In this document: one piece after another, positions 13,677 to 14,696 of the stretch
How the letters are laid out: each line of letters begins with the position of its first letter
Numbering within the stretch: position 1 is the stretch's first letter
DNA from: Candidatus Peregrinibacteria bacterium
GTDB lineage: Bacteria > Patescibacteriota > Gracilibacteria > UBA1369
NCBI GenBank assembly: GCA_014728765.1
Contig: WJLA01000018.1
Location: 1 to 14,696 of the forward strand
Reading direction: 5' to 3'
Length of the DNA stretch: 14,696 bases
Translations under genes and position numbers: made by a program
The notes under the pieces: generated by a model
Seen by the model: only the letters and a program-made list of their open reading frames with translations
What the model was told of the DNA's origin: nothing
Database searches by the model: none

Positions 13677-14696
13677 TTATCCAATTGAGTTTTCCATTTC
13701 CAATTCCATTAATCTATTCATTTCAAGGGCATATTCCATTGGCAAGATTTTTACTATCGGATCAATGAAACCATTCACTATCATAGTAGCTGCTTCTTGT
13801 TCAGAAAAACCTCTCGACATTAAATAAAAAAGCTGATCTTCTGAAATCTTAGATACAGTTGCTTCGTGAGCAATATTTACATTATCGACATCACATTCCA
13901 TAGTCGGATAAGTGTCAGACCTGCTTTCGTCATCCAATAATAAGGCGTCACACACAATTCTGGATTTCATATTTTTAGCCTGTACAGTAGCTTTAACCAA
14001 ACCTCTATATGAAGTTCTACCACCTTCTTTCGAAATTGATTTAGAAACAATGGTAGATGATGTATCTGGGGCTGCGTGAATTACTTTGGCTCCAGCATCT
14101 TGATGTTGACCTTTACCTGCAAAAGCCACACTTTGTATTTCCGCCTTGGCACGCGGTCCTACCAACAAAGCCGCAGGATATTTCATGGTTACTTTTGATC
14201 CAATATTACAATCAAGCCAAAACATTTCACCATCTTCTTCAACTCTTGCCCTCTTTGTTACCAAGTTATAGACATTGCTTGACCAATTTTGAATTGTCGA
14301 ATATTGAACTCTGGCTCCTTTTTTGACAATGATTTCAACAACAGCCGAATGCAATGAATTAGAAGAATAAGTCGGAGCGGTACATCCTTCAACATAGTGA
14401 ACAGAACTACCTTCATCGGCAATAATTAGCGTTCTTTCAAATTGCCCCATGAATTCAGCATTAATTCTGAAATATGCCTGTAAAGGTAAATCAACATGAA
14501 CACCTGGCGGTACGTATATGAAACTTCCACCACTCCAAACCGCTGTGTTTAATGATGCGAATTTATTATCTGCGATCGGTATTACTGAACCGAAATATTT
14601 TCTGAAAAGTTCAGGACATTTTTTAATTCCTCCTTCGCAACTTTCAAATATAACTCCTTTTTTTGCTAATGTTTCATGTAAATTGTGATAAACCAC
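13677..14696 (-). CDS. sufB: SufB, Fe-S scaffold (5' end beyond the window)
   Basis: The C-terminal 339 or so residues of SufB; the N-terminal 110-130 residues lie past the right edge. The frame remains open to base 14696, so a GTG there is not a start. Typical segments: VWSGGSFIYVPPGVHVDLP, AYFRINAEFMGQFERTL, VHYVEGCTAP, TIQNWSSNVYNLVTKRA, and HEATVSKISEDQLFYLMSRG. In fragment numbering Cys249 and His277 are 28 apart, as are Cys405 and His433 in E. coli, which bind the nascent cluster with SufD His360. Glu278 follows, but the preceding E. coli Glu is Ala276. SufB builds Fe-S clusters with SufC and SufD; sufC is expected upstream. Confidence 0.95.
   Translation of the reverse strand: MVYHNLHETLAKKGVIFESCEGGIKKCPELFRKYFGSVIPIADNKFASLNTAVWSGGSFIYVPPGVHVDLPLQAYFRINAEFMGQFERTLIIADEGSSVHYVEGCTAPTYSSNSLHSAVVEIIVKKGARVQYSTIQNWSSNVYNLVTKRARVEEDGEMFWLDCNIGSKVTMKYPAALLVGPRAKAEIQSVAFAGKGQHQDAGAKVIHAAPDTSSTIVSKSISKEGGRTSYRGLVKATVQAKNMKSRIVCDALLLDDESRSDTYPTMECDVDNVNIAHEATVSKISEDQLFYLMSRGFSEQEAATMIVNGFIDPIVKILPMEYALEMNRLMELEMENSIG

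Noticed and set aside
1..14696. UGA recoded to glycine, as in some Gracilibacteria and Absconditabacteria
   Set aside because: None of the long conserved genes has an in-frame TGA, and nusB and the NUDIX gene end at TGA at sensible places.
1..14696. CRISPR arrays, tRNA or rRNA genes, insertion sequences
   Set aside because: No direct repeat array, cloverleaf-like segment, transposase or terminal inverted repeats were seen; gaps between genes are nearly all under 100 bases.

Overview
The window is an AT-rich, densely packed bacterial chromosome segment with about 20 protein genes, no RNA genes and no mobile elements. It has compact proteins, many overlapping genes, almost no recognisable Shine-Dalgarno sequences, and Patescibacteria/CPR-like versions of housekeeping genes (short YceD-L32-NusB-RNase III block, minimal SufD, Cys-less L32). 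I infer a member of the candidate phyla radiation, possibly near Peregrinibacteria/Gracilibacteria. This is an inference from gene style, not from a marker phylogeny. No long conserved gene contains an in-frame TGA, and TGA ends at least two genes, so the standard bacterial code (table 11) is used rather than the UGA=Gly code of some relatives.

Layout, left to right. A fragment of a plus-strand gene may end at 48. An alpha/beta hydrolase (76-855, minus) is divergent from a plus-strand housekeeping run: Bax inhibitor-1 family membrane protein, YceD/DUF177, ribosomal protein L32, NusB and RNase III (946-3543). The last two overlap. Next comes a minus-strand pair, an Mrp/NBP35-type P-loop ATPase followed by a tiny one-TM protein (3540-4706). 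It is divergent from a plus-strand pair, an Ap4A-hydrolase-like NUDIX protein overlapping an M17 leucyl aminopeptidase (4757-6632). A thioredoxin reductase-like flavoprotein (6652-7584, minus) is divergent from a single-domain rhodanese (plus, ending 7956).

The right half (7937-14696) is one long minus-strand array. In transcription order it reads sufB (cut by the window edge), a core-only sufD, a MEMO-family protein, sufS, sufU, a SufT/MIP18-like DUF59 protein, a NYN-domain putative nuclease, and an HD-domain phosphohydrolase. sufC is not in the window and is expected upstream.

Functionally, most of the window from 3.7 kb onward fits sulfur, Fe-S and redox work. SufS with SufU would supply persulfide sulfur, SufB/SufD (with SufC) would build clusters, and SufT and Mrp are carrier or maturation candidates. 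TrxR and rhodanese would handle thiols and persulfides. The most unusual points are a MEMO-family gene inside the suf array that has lost the three metal-ligand positions known from human MEMO1, an Mrp that lacks its Fe-S CPxC motif and carries a DUF1858-like N-terminus, a Cys-rich insertion in SufT, and a TrxR without the NADPH-phosphate-binding motif.
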